NCBI GenBank assembly: GCA_021521415.1
Contig: JAIQDT010000061.1
Span: 3,720,001 to 3,784,000, forward strand
Direction: 5' to 3'
Origin: Bidens hawaiensis
Lineage: Eukaryota > Streptophyta > Magnoliopsida > Asterales > Asteraceae
Length of the DNA stretch: 64,000 bases
A program made the position numbers and the translations under genes. Shown in pieces: positions 12,733 through 23,350 of the stretch (position 1 is the stretch's first letter; each line of letters opens with the position of its first letter). A model generated the notes under the pieces. That model was not told the origin of the DNA. It searched no databases and saw only the letters and a program-made list of their open reading frames with translations.

Positions 12733-13295
12733 GACATGCTTATAAAAATGCGTATCAACTTCTAAAATCTTATTAATACTCATAAATGCCATCAATGAGA
12801 ATTAATGTGAAATTGCAAATAATATAAATTCTGCTATAAAGAATGAAACGTAAATTGATTTGGTCGTAGATTCCAATGGGAGGGTTGACCACATTAAAAT
12901 TTGTACTAATTTCCATATCACTATAAAATTTATTTAAATCAACATTTTTCTTCATCAAACAATAAAAGAGTTATTAAAATATTTAACCGATTTGTCATTC
13001 TCTATTAAATAACTTTTATCACTGTTAAACTTCCTATAAATTTGCAAACACTATTTTGATTACCTACAATTACTAAAACAAATAAAATTTGCAAACACTA
13101 TTTTGATTACCTACAATTACTAAAACAAATAAAAGAGGTTTAAACATTGGTGAACTCAATTTTAAATTGAGTTATATTATTATAGCCTCCTTTAAAAAAA
13201 CTAATAATAAAGATTCATTATTTGTGTTAAATAACGAGTATTTGAAAATTTAAAAAGGGTTAGATATTCGGGTTTGAAAATTAACGAATGTTACA
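11188..13295 (-). repeat. Element A 5' LTR (complete, 2108 bp)
   Basis: On the plus strand it begins TGTAACACCCCG and ends GAATGTTACA. It carries (AT)n at 11486-11529, (AAT)n at 12152-12191 and (ATT)n at 12698-12732. A 45-bp local duplication occurs at about 13041-13130. The 3' LTR lacks the duplication and has (AT)n where this copy has (ATT)n. Confidence 0.9.
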
Positions 13296-14090
13296 GTTAT
13301 TATCATAAACGTATCAAATGATTAAAGTGATTTTAGATGGGGTGTGAAGTTAAGCTCCTAGAAAAAGGAGAGTGAGAACATAACTAGCTGGTGAGTTCTA
13401 AACTCATGTAGTTTATCATTGAATATAGATTTCCTCGCCACTTTAAGTTAACCATTATATCTTTTATCACGAATTCGGAATATGTGATTTCAACATTCAA
13501 ACAGGCTAGGAAGTAGTGCATCATGGGTTCATGAGGTGTTCATATGGATCATTTGGATATTCTTTAGAACCAAAGAAATAAGAAAGGATGCGGTATTGGG
13601 GAAAGGTTCCTAATTATTATCTGATGGTTTAAGTAATGAAATGTTTTTGGATTTATTCGTAGAGAGATCCAGATAAAGGAGAATTTCATAAACGCAGTTA
13701 TCAAGGAAAATACAAAAATAATACCAATGATTTGGTATACATTCCCAGTGAGAATTACAAAATTAGTTCTTCATAGAAGGAAATCCCAAAATTTTTGTTT
13801 TTAATTTTGAAGAAGCGGCTGTGGGACACTTTCTTTTATGAAAATGATAATTGGATACTAAATGTTGACATGGAATGATTGAGACGGTGTTGGCATGGGT
13901 GGGTGTTGATGAATTTAACAGTTAGTGTTGTTGGATTGTTTAGCGGTTTTAAATATCATTAGCATTACCCTTTTGAGTATCATATATAAGTTACTTGTCA
14001 AAGATAGTTCACTGCCCACCCCTTTTTAGTAACTTTCTAACATATGTAGCATGATCACGCACGGATATGACAAACTCTGGGCATGTTACA
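13296..14090 (-). other. E1 internal segment between A and G1, non-coding
   Basis: I see no gene, repeat array or structural RNA. The segment lies between the intact end of A and the G1 target duplication, and belongs to E1 by position. Confidence 0.4.
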
Positions 14091-14247
14091 TGTAACATCC
14101 TAAAATTTATAATGTGAATAAAGAAAGTTACGTTTTGTGATTTTGCGTTATTAATAAATTAATATCGAGTAAAGAACGGATCATGGACTTAGATTAATTG
14201 AGATGGGTTAAATGAGAATGGGCCTTAGGTCCATGGGCTTTAAGGGA

Positions 14248-14255
14248 TATAAATA
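14248..14255 (+). promoter_or_regulatory. TATA box of G1 5' LTR
   Basis: TATAAATA lies inside GGGATATAAATATCCCC, a small palindrome, about 160 bp into the LTR. The same box is at 21363-21370 in the 3' LTR. Position and sequence fit an RNA polymerase II core promoter; the start site is not visible. Confidence 0.7.
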
Positions 14256-14722
14256 TCCCCTAAACCCTAAACCATCATTCATTTCCATCTTATTCTCTAA
14301 CACACACTCCAAAACACACACGACCCGAACCAAGATCCAAAGGCGAGGACCCGAGCTTGTTGGTGCTAGATCGTCGTGACGAACCACCAGCTCGTGTTCG
14401 TAGTTCGACTCATTTACGGTACGTTTATATCGAGAACTTGTTCGTTTAGGTTTGGATTAGTATAGAAATGATAGATCTGTGTTTGTATAGTAAAAACGAA
14501 TCAAACAAGGCTAAACTTACTGAAAATGGTTATGATTTGATGGGTTAATCGATTGATAAAAGAACCCGTAACCTATATGCCTAAATCGCACCCTTTAAAC
14601 ATCGATGTTAGGTCGATTTGATGGTTGGGGTTTGTAGGCGCTGGTCAGACGATTCCGTGGATACCTAAATCGAGTTATTTGGTTAAGAAACGAAGGATTT
14701 AAGAACAAACAGTAGCTGCAGC

Positions 14723-14920
14723 CGACAACTTCGCCTGCAAAGCTAAGTTCGCCGGATGACAACTTCACCTAAAGCTAAGTTCGCCTGATGACAACTTCGC
14801 CTAAAGCTAAGTTCGTCTGATGACAACTTCGCCTAAAGCTAAGTTCGCCTGATGACAACTTCGCCTAAAGCTAAGTTCGCCTAAGGTTTAACTTCGCCTA
14901 AAGTCAAGTTCGATTAGAAA
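14723..14920 (+). repeat. 32-bp tandem array, G1 5' LTR
   Basis: About five to six copies of a 32-bp unit beginning GACAACTTCGCCTAAAG and ending AAGTTCGCCTGAT. The 3' LTR copy of this array (21837-22130) has about nine units. Confidence 0.93.
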
Positions 14921-14994
14921 ATAAATTAAAAACCTAATGAAAAATGTGTTAAGACAGTTAATGTAAATAAAATTTTTCCAAGCTAACCTGGCAG

Positions 14995-15090
14995 CTCGAC
15001 CCCAGCCAGGGGCTCTGCCCCTTTGACCCTGCAAGGGGCTGCTGCCCCTAGACCCCGCTGCCAGGGGCGCTGCCCCCGGACCCCCGTTCG
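14995..15090. repeat. GC-rich triple-hairpin block, G1 5' LTR
   Basis: Three successive inverted repeats of the type AGGGGC...GCCCCT are packed in about 95 bp, far more GC-rich than the surroundings. The same block is present in the G1 3' LTR (22212-22312) and in reverse orientation in solo LTR S2 (29484-29573). Confidence 0.88.
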
Positions 15091-15504
15091 TTGTGGGTAG
15101 TAATTAAGACTAGAAAGATGATATAAGTAGTGATAGTTAATTGATATGTATACTTGTTATACAGTCAGCCGTGCACAACTGAGAAAAGGGATTACGATTA
15201 ACGGTGAACGTAACCGTGTTCAGGTGAGTTTCTAGACCCATTTATGTGTTATGTTTTCGGGGCTGTGTGCATACTCGATATGTTTGTTAATACGCTTATC
15301 CTAAGAGATAAGTGTATGCCTTATGTGAATGATGTGATATCTATGAATGATTGCTTGATGGTACGTGAACGATCTTCGGATATTGCACGTACTGTCAGGT
15401 TGTAACGCTAAGTATAAGGTAAGTATGATATGTATGCTTATGTGTATGAATGTGATAAAGTTAATAAAAGAAGGAAAGGATGGTTGTATGGTAACGAAGA
15501 GGGA

Positions 15505-15705
15505 ATCGAACCCTACTAATATTCGAGAACTAGGGAACCGAACCCTACTAATATTCGAGGAAAGAGGGACCGAGCCCTAATAATACTCGAGGAAAGAGGG
15601 TACCGAGCCCTAATATTACTCGAGGAAGGAGGGTACCGAGCCCTAATAATACTCGAGGAAGTAGGGTACCGAGCCCTAATAATACTCGAGGAATGTAGGG
15701 CGTAA
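15505..15705 (+). repeat. ~33-bp CCGAGCCCTAATAATACTC array, G1 5' LTR
   Basis: Five to six tandem copies, with ACTCGAGG between cores. The equivalent array of the 3' LTR is at 22733-22920. Short ORFs here (15365-15580 and the identical 22590-22805) are by-products of the repeat, not genes. Confidence 0.9.
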
Positions 15706-16123
15706 TGCTCTTTATAATGTAAGATATGAAAGTAAGTTAATACAAAAGAAAGTATGATAGTAAGAAAATATGAATGAAAGAATATAAGTTTATGTGTATT
15801 GTATAGTGTATGATTAACTAGAACTCACTCAGCGTAGCTGACTTTTAGTATGCACGCAGGTGAGTAGGATGAGGCAGCTCGCTTGAGGAGACACGTGGCA
15901 CTGAATAAGAAGCTTGCATCGGAAGACTCAAGACGTTTAAGTTTAATGTTTCGTTTATTTTGAAAGACAAAATGATGTTTTAAGACAAGACGTGTTTGTT
16001 ATGAAATGTTTTATGAAAGCTTTTATATTCCGCGAATGTTTTAATTAACTCTGATATTTAGAACTGCGTTTATGAGTAAATCCAACACGAAAGTAGGGCT
16101 ACCGGTAACGGGGCCTTACAGGT

Positions 16124-16135
16124 TGGTATCTGAGC
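16124..16135 (+). other. G1 primer-binding site
   Basis: TGGTATCTGAGC lies three bases after the LTR end. It differs at one base from TGGTATCAGAGC, the complement of the initiator tRNA-Met 3' end. Confidence 0.88.
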
Positions 16136-16258
16136 AAAGTTCGAGAGATTTAAGCATCCTACATGCTTAGACTCGAACAGAGAATGGGATTTAAGTAAGA
16201 AAGGAAAGAAGATGCCAGTCCAAGAATGCCATGTGTCGCTCAAGCAAGATCAGTAAAG

Positions 16259-16516
16259 GTAAATTGTATGATTAAATGATATATGCTAATGAGAAAGAAA
16301 AGATATGTGAACGACAGGGATAGGAATAATTGATTGTTTGAATTGACTAATTGCTTAAGTAGAACCAGCACAAATAGACTCATAAAGGGAAGTGTATAGG
16401 ACACTGAAAGCAACGTGATCAGCTAGTCACAGCTGGCCACTGTTATTACCTGTTAGCCTTGCTATCCTTGTACTAAATAGTTCCTTGAGTGATGATGTTT
16501 GTGTTTTCCCTTTTAG
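16259..16516 (+). promoter_or_regulatory. Possible leader intron upstream of G1 gag
   Basis: AAAG/GTAAAT at 16255-16264 resembles a 5' splice site. A pyrimidine-rich tract ending CCCTTTTAG at 16516 resembles a 3' splice site six bases before the gag ATG. Removing the interval would place the gag start close to the leader. A 14-codon upstream ORF (16212-16256) ends just before the donor. This is a prediction from sequence only. Confidence 0.4.
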
Positions 16517-16522
16517 AATACG

Positions 16523-19500
16523 ATGGCTTGAGCTGGAGACATTGTTGGAGCTGGAGGTCGCACTGGACGACGCGGCAGGCCTCGTCGTGTCCAGCAACCT
16601 TCGGTTGAGATAGCTTCCAACACCGAAGCTGAAGGAAGCGCAGCTGGAAGAAACCCGGAAAACAATGAAGGAGTTCAACTGGATCCCGCAATTCAAGCAG
16701 CTATTGTTCAAGCTGTAGCCACTGCTGTGAAAAATATTACTCCAGGAGGGTCTGCGGGAAGCCGTGAAAGAACTGTTGAAGGGGCTGGTGGTAATGGTAG
16801 AAAAGATGATGAGAGGGAAAAGGGTGATTCAAGTGAGGTGAGGTATGTAAAAGTTGATGATGGGAAGAGGGGCCAAGGCGGTTGCAACTATAAGTCCTTC
16901 AAAGGTTGCGACCCTCCTAAGCTGACTGGTTTAGGAGACGCAATCGCTACTCTTCAGTGGATAACCGCCATGGATAAAATTATCCGAATCAGCGAGTGTC
17001 GTCCTGACCAAGCTGTCGGTTATGCCACCCAATCATTTGAAGATGAGGCTATGTATTGGTGGGAGAGTGTGGAGTAGAGGAAGACCCGTGAAGAGATCAA
17101 AGAGATGAAGTGGGACGATCTGAAGGAGTTAGTGATGATGAAGTTCTGTGCTGACGCCGAGGTTGAAAGGGCGGAGATGAAGTTCCTAAACTTGAAAGCT
17201 GGAACAATGACACATCGTGAGTACACCACCGAGTTCAATCGAATGTCTAGGTTGGTGCCCGATATGGTCAACACTGAGGCTAAAAGGATCAAGTGTTACG
17301 TGAGGGGATTACCACAGAGAGTCCGCATGTTAGTCAGGACAAGTAAACCTGCTACTTTCGATTCTGCTGTCAAACTCGCAGAAATGGTCTATGCAGACTT
17401 GGCTGCGGATGATGTGGTGGTGGGAGACGAGAAGAAAGAGAAGAAATGGGTCGCTCCTGCTAAACGACCCGGTACCCAGATGTGGAACCCTAAGAACAAG
17501 CAGCCGAGAGTTTGGGAGAACAGGTCGTGCAAGACTTGTGGCAAGGCACACAGTGGTGAGTGTAGGTGGGGAAAGGGTTCGGATACATGTCATAAGTGTG
17601 GAAAGATTCATGCCGGAGAATGTAGATTTGGGTCGAATGTTTGCTACAAGTGTGGGAAGGCAGGTCATTATGCTCATGAGTGCAGTTCTAAGCCTGCATG
17701 CTACAAGTGTGGTAAGACAGGTCATTTTGCTAGGGAGTGTACCGAGAGTGAAGCTGGATGTAGTAGAAGGAAGGATGCCAATCAAGCTAGGCCAAGAACT
17801 AGAGCCTACATGCTGACCCAAGAACAAGCCAAGCAGATTCCGGATGTTGTCACAGGTACGTTTCTAGTGAACGGTGTTTCCGCTACTGTATTATTTGATT
17901 CGGGCGCAAACAAAAGTTTCGTAGCCACACCATTTAGTAAACTAGCTAAAATGAAATGTTGCCGAGTGTCTGAGACTCTTATAGTAGAAACCGCTAGTGA
18001 CACTTCGGTTAAAATAATGAAAATGGTTAAGGACTGTAGGATAGAATTGTAGGGACATGAGTTCCCTGTTACCTTGTATGTTATGACCTTAGGATGGTTC
18101 GATGTGGTTTTGGGGATGGATTGGTTGTCTGAGTTTGAGGCTCAGATAGTATGTAAGAGTAGGATAATAAGGTTAAAGTCCTTGGATGGTAGTGCAGTGA
18201 CGGTTTATGGTGATAAGGAAAGTTCTGGGCTTAATGTCATTTCGATGATAAAAGCCGAGGGTTTGCTAAGGCGAGGGTGTTGTGCCTACCTGGCGTATGT
18301 CGTCAACGCTACGGCCGAGACGAAAGAAATGAAAGATGTTCCTATTGTGCGCGACTACCCAGAAGTATTCCCTGTGGATCTTCCAGGGTTGCCACCTGAG
18401 AGAGAGATAGAATTTCGGATAGAGTTAATACCAGGAGCCCAACCTGTCACAAAAGCGCCTTACCGTCAAGCACCGTCCGAGATGAAAGAATTGATGTCCC
18501 AACTGCAAGAACTCCTCGACAAAGGTTTCATAAGACCAAGTGTTTCCCCGTGGGGCGCACCAGTATTGTTCGTGAAAAAGAAGGATGGGAGTATGAGAAT
18601 GTGCATAGACTATCGTGAGTTGAATAAGCTTACGGTAAAGAATAGATATCCTTTGCCAAGGATTGATGATCTGTTTGACCAACTGCAAGGTTCAAGTTGG
18701 TTCTCACGAATAGATCTCAGATCAGGCTACCATCAGCTGAAGGTGAAGGAGGCAGACATCCCTAAGACAGCGTTCCGAACGCGGTATGGACACTACGAGT
18801 TCCTCGTAATGTCATTCGGTCTAACAAATGCTCCTGCAGCATTTATGGACATGATGAATAGGGTATGTCGGCCGATGTTGGATAAGTCGGTTATCGTCTT
18901 CATTGACGATATATTGATTTATTCAAAGAATGAGTCTGACCATGCTGAGCATCTGAGAGAGGTATTGGAGACTCTGAAGAAAGAGAAGTTGTATGCCAAG
19001 TTTTCGAAGTGCGCGTTCTGGTTAAGAGAAGTGCAATTTTTAGGTCACGTGATTAATCCTGAAGAGATTACCAGGGACCCAGCTAAGATTGAAGCGATAA
19101 CGAATTGGAAGACTCCGAAGAATCCGACTGATATACGAAGCTTCCTAGGGTTAGCTGGCTACTATAGGAGATTCATCGAAGGTTTCTCCAAGATAGCCGC
19201 ACCGCTGACCGGTATGACCCGAAAGTCGATAGTATTCAGTTGGGGAAAGTTTCAAGAAGAAGCCTTTGAAGAATTAAAGAAGAGACTCACGCAAGCTCCA
19301 ATCCTTGCTCTACCCTATGGTGACGAGGATTTCGTTGTTTGTGCTGATGCCTCGCATCAAGGGTTAGGTTGCGTGTTAATGCACCGAGGGAAGGTGATAG
19401 CTTACGCGTCTAGACAGTTGAAGGTCCATGAGAGTACTTATCCGACGCATGATTTGGAGTTAGCAGCTGTATTGCATGCTCTTAAGATATGGAGGCATTA

Positions 19501-21162
19501 TCTGTACGGTACTAAGTGTACTATCTATACAGATCATAAGAGTTTAATGTACTTCTTCGAGCAGAAAGAATTGAACATGAGGCAGAGAAGATGGTTAGAA
19601 TTGATAAAGGATTACGACTGTGAGATTAAGTATTACCCTGGTAAAGCTAACGTGGTCGCTGATGCGCTAAGTCGTAAGAATGAGGAAGTCCTTGCAACAG
19701 TGAAGTCCTACAAGTTGATCATGAACCCAAGTCTTTTTGAAGAAATCATCAAGGTGCAGTCAGAGGTGTTAGTAGATGAAGGGTTAGTAAAGAAAGAAAG
19801 GATTTATGGCCAGCAAGATGAGTTGGTGGAAAACGCTCATGGAGTTAAGACTAGGTTCGACCGTATGTGGATCCCACGCCATGGTGATCTTAGAAGTCGA
19901 ATCTTAGATGAAGCTCATAAGTCAAGGTACTCAATCCATCCTGGAGCTATAAAGATGTATCAAGACTTGAAAAGAGATTACTGGTGGCCAGGAATGAAGA
20001 ATGATGTAGTGGATTATGTTAGTAAGTGCTTAACTTGCTTACAAGTCAAAGCCGAACACCAAAAGCCTTACGGGAAGATGCAACCGCTAGAGATACCTGA
20101 GTGGAAATGGGAACACATCACCATGGATTTCATAACTAAGCTACCTCGTACAGCTAAGCAACATGATACCATCTGGGTGATTGTGGACCGTTTGACCAAG
20201 AGTGCTCACTTTCTGCCCATACGAGAGGCTATCTCGTCAGAAACATTAGCAAACTTGTTCATTAAAGAGGTTGTGGCTAAGCATGGAGTACCGTTATCAA
20301 TCGTGTCTGATAGAGATACACGGTTTACTTCTAGGTTCTGGAAGAAATTCCATGAAGCTATGGGGACGAGGTTGAACATCGGTACGGCGTATCATCCTCA
20401 AACCGATGGACAGTCTAAAAGGACGATCCAAATCCTTGAGGATATGCTACGTGCTTGTGTTTTAGATTTTGGTGGAAGTTGGGATAATCATCTGCATCTG
20501 GCAGAGTTCTCCTATAACAACAGTTACCATTCAAGTGTTGGTATGCCACCGTTTGAGATGCTTTACGGTAGACGATGTAGAACTCCGGTGTGTTGGGGTG
20601 AGATTGGTCAGAAAGAAATGGGAAGCCTAGAAGTGGTTCAAGAAACGTCTTCAAAGTTCGATCAGATCAAAGCAAGAATGAAAGCCGCTCAAGACAGACA
20701 AAAGTCTTATGCAGATAAGCGGCGACGACCAATTGAGTTTAATGTTGGTGACTATGTGATGCTCAAGGTCTCGCCTTGGAAGGGGATTATCCGTTTTAGG
20801 AAAAGAGGAAAGTTGAGTCCGAGGTACATTGGACCGTTCAGGATTGTAAATCGTGTGGGGAAGTAGCTTATAAACTGGATTTACCCGATGAGTTAGAAGG
20901 AATTCATTCAACCTTCCATGTTTCTCATCTGAGGAAGTGTCTAGCTGATGACACGTCTCACGTGCCATTGATGGACATTGAGGTTGATGAACAATTGAAC
21001 TACATCGAGCAACCGATAGAGATCGTTGACCGCAAGGAGAAGAAGCTTCGTCACAAGATTATACCTTTGGTAAAAGTGATATGGAAACACCGCAAGGGAT
21101 CAGATGCTACTTGGGAGGCCGAGGATGAGATACACAAGTTTTACCCTAGTCTGTTTATGTAA
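16523..21162 (+). pseudogene. gag-pol: G1 gag-pol, broken by three stops, one frameshift and a lost IN catalytic residue
   Basis: The capsid-like gag (ending near 17500) is followed by cysteine knuckles including CYKCGKAGHYAHEC and CYKCGKTGHFAREC. Then come protease (LFDSGAN near 17895), RT (FIDD at 18899-18910), RNase H (CADASH), integrase and a chromodomain-like tail ending at 21162. One reading frame is maintained from ATG 16523 to about 20860, but it contains TGA at 16529, TAG at 17075 and TAG at 18050. A missing G near 20858 shifts the C-terminus. The integrase DDE glutamate is lysine (codon 20417-20419). Family and order fit a Tekay/Del chromovirus; the copy cannot encode a working polyprotein. 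Confidence 0.95.
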
Positions 21163-21192
21163 TAGTTAGGTTTCTGGGACGAAACCTCTTTA

Positions 21193-21205
21193 AGGAGGGA
21201 AGACT
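21193..21205 (+). other. G1 polypurine tract
   Basis: AAGGAGGGAAGACT directly precedes TGTAACATCC of the 3' LTR, as expected for the plus-strand primer. Confidence 0.85.
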
Positions 21206-23345
21206 TGTAACATCCTAAAATTTATAATGTGAATAAAGAAAGTTACGTTTTGTGATTTTGCGTTATTAATAAATTAATATCGAGTAAAGAACGGATCATG
21301 GACTTAGATTAATTGAGATGGGTTAAATGAGAATGGGCCTTAGGTCCATAGGCTATAAGGGATATAAATATCCCCTAAACCCTAAACCATCATTCATTTC
21401 CATCTTATTCTCTAACACACACTCCAAAACACACACGACCCTAACCAAGATCCAAAGGCGAGGACCCGAGCTTGTTGGTGCTAGATCGTCGTGACGAACC
21501 ACCAGCTCGTGTTCGTAGTTCGAATCATTTACGGTACGTTTATATCGAGAACTTGTTCGTTTAGGTTTGGATTAGTATAGAAATGATAAATCTGTGTATG
21601 TATGGTAAAAACGAATCCAACAAGGCTAAACTTACTGAAAATGGTTATGATTTGATGGGTTAATCGATTGATAAAAGAACCCGTAATTTATATGCCTAAA
21701 TCGCACCCTTTAAACATCGATGTTAGGTCGATTTGATAGTTGGGGTTTGTAGGCGCTGGTCAGACGATTCCGTGGATACCTAAATCGAGTTATTTGGTTA
21801 AGAAAAGAAGGATTTAAGAACGAACAGTAGCTGCAGCCGACAACTTCGCCTGCAAGCTAAGTTCGCCTGATGAACTTCGCCTGCAAAGCTAAGTTCGCCG
21901 GATGACAACTTCGCCTAAAGCTAAGTTCGCCTGATGACAACTTCGCCTAAAGCTAAGTTCCCCTGATGACAACTTCGCCTAAAGCTAAGTTCGCCTGATG
22001 ACAACTTCGCCTAAAGCTAAGTTCGCCTGATGACAACTTCGCCTAAAGCTAAGTTCGCCTGATGACAACTTCGCCTAAAGCTAAGTTCGCCTGATGACAA
22101 CTTCGCCTAAAGTTAAGTTCGCCTAAAGTCAAGTTCGATTAGAAAATAAATTAAAAACCTAATGAAAAATGTGTTAAGAAAGTTAATGTAAATAAAATTT
22201 TTCCAAGCTAACCTTGCAGCTCGACCCCAGCCAGGGGCTCTGCCCCTTCGACCCTGCTAGGGGCTGCCGCCCCTAGACCCCGCTGCCAGGGGCGCTGCCC
22301 CCGGACCCCCGTTCGTTGTGGGTAGTAATTAAGACTAGAAAGATGATATAAGTAGTGATAGTTAATTGATATGTATACTTGTTATACAGTCAGCCGTGCA
22401 CAACTGAGGAAAGGGATTACGATTAACGGTGAACGTAACCGTGTTCAGGTGAGTTTCTAGACCCATTTATGTGTTATGTTTTCGGGGCTGTGTGCATACT
22501 CGATATGTTTGTTAATACGCTTATCCTAAGAGATAAGTGTATGCCTTATGTGAATGATGTGATATCTATGAATGATTGCTTGATGGTACGTGAACGATCT
22601 TCGGATATTGCACGTACTGTCAGGTTGTAACGCTAAGTATAAGGTAAGTATGATATGTATGCTTATGTGTATGAATGTGATAAAGTTAATAAAAGAAGGA
22701 AAGGATGGTTGTATGGTAACGAAGAGGGAATCGAACCCTACTAATATTCGAGAACTAGGGAACCGAACCCTACTAATATTTGAGGAAAGAGGGACCGAGC
22801 CCTAATAATACTCGAGGAAAGAGGGTACCGAGCCCTAATAATACTCGAGGAAGGAGGGTACCGAGCCCTAATAATACTCGAGGAAGGAGGGTACCGAGCC
22901 CTAATAATACTCGAGGAATGTAGGGCGTAATGCTCTTTATAATGTAAGATATGAAAGTAAATTAATACAAAAGAAAGTATGAAAGTAAGAAAGTATGAAT
23001 GAAATAATATAAGTTTATGTGTATTGTATAGTGTATGATTAACTAGAACTCACTCAGCGTAGCTGACTTTTAGTATGCACGCAGGTGAGTAGGATGAGAC
23101 AGCTCGCTTGAGGAGACACGTGGCACTGAATAAGAAGCTGGCATCGGAAGACTCAAGACATTTAAGTTTAATGTTTCGTTTATTTTGAAAGACAAAATGA
23201 TGTTTTAAGACAAGACGTGTTTGTTATGAAATGTTTTATGAAAGCTTTTATATTCCGCGAATGTTTTAATTAACTCTGATATTTAGAACTGCGTTTATGA
23301 GTAAATCCAACACGAAAGTAGGGCTACCGGTAACGGGGCCTTACA
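21206..23345 (+). repeat. G1 3' LTR (2140 bp)
   Basis: Direct copy of 14091-16120, differing at scattered single bases and by about three extra units in the 32-bp array (21837-22130). It ends GGGCCTTACA, followed by the target duplication TTACA. Confidence 0.95.
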
Positions 23346-23350
23346 TTACA

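Larger units (their letters stand above)
5731..13295 (-). mobile_element. Element A: large non-coding LTR element
   Basis: Two direct LTRs (5731-7501, truncated; 11188-13295, complete) flank a 3.7-kb internal region. The minus strand has a perfect initiator tRNA-Met PBS, TTGGTATCAGAGCC, at 11172-11185, directly after the 5' LTR. The internal region has no gag, pol or zinc-knuckle coding sequence in any frame, so this is a LARD-like non-autonomous element. The 3' LTR lacks its last ~300 bp, so no target duplication can be checked; GTTAT follows the intact end at 13296. Confidence 0.85.
14091..16120 (+). repeat. G1 5' LTR (2030 bp)
   Basis: Begins TGTAACATCC and ends GGGCCTTACA. TATAAATA at 14248-14255 is the likely promoter. 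Downstream lie a 32-bp array (about 14723-14920), a GC-rich hairpin block (about 14995-15090), and a tandem CCGAGCCCTAATAATACTC array (about 15505-15700). Confidence 0.95.
14091..23345 (+). mobile_element. G1: complete Ty3/gypsy chromovirus (Tekay/Del-like), 9255 bp
   Basis: Two LTRs (14091-16120 and 21206-23345) bound an internal region with PBS, gag, protease, RT, RNase H, integrase, chromodomain-like tail and PPT. TTACA is duplicated at 14086-14090 and 23346-23350. The LTRs are nearly identical by eye apart from copy number in a 32-bp array, so insertion is fairly recent, yet the coding region carries several disabling mutations. G1 is inserted into E1. Confidence 0.95.

Noticed and set aside
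15365..15580. 71-codon frame, identical at 22590-22805
   Set aside because: The identity is due to the two G1 LTRs; the frame overlaps a tandem array and starts in non-coding LTR.
14723..15705. Regular spaced repeats considered as CRISPR-like
   Set aside because: Units are directly adjacent without unique spacers, lie in LTRs of a plant retrotransposon, and no cas-like gene exists.
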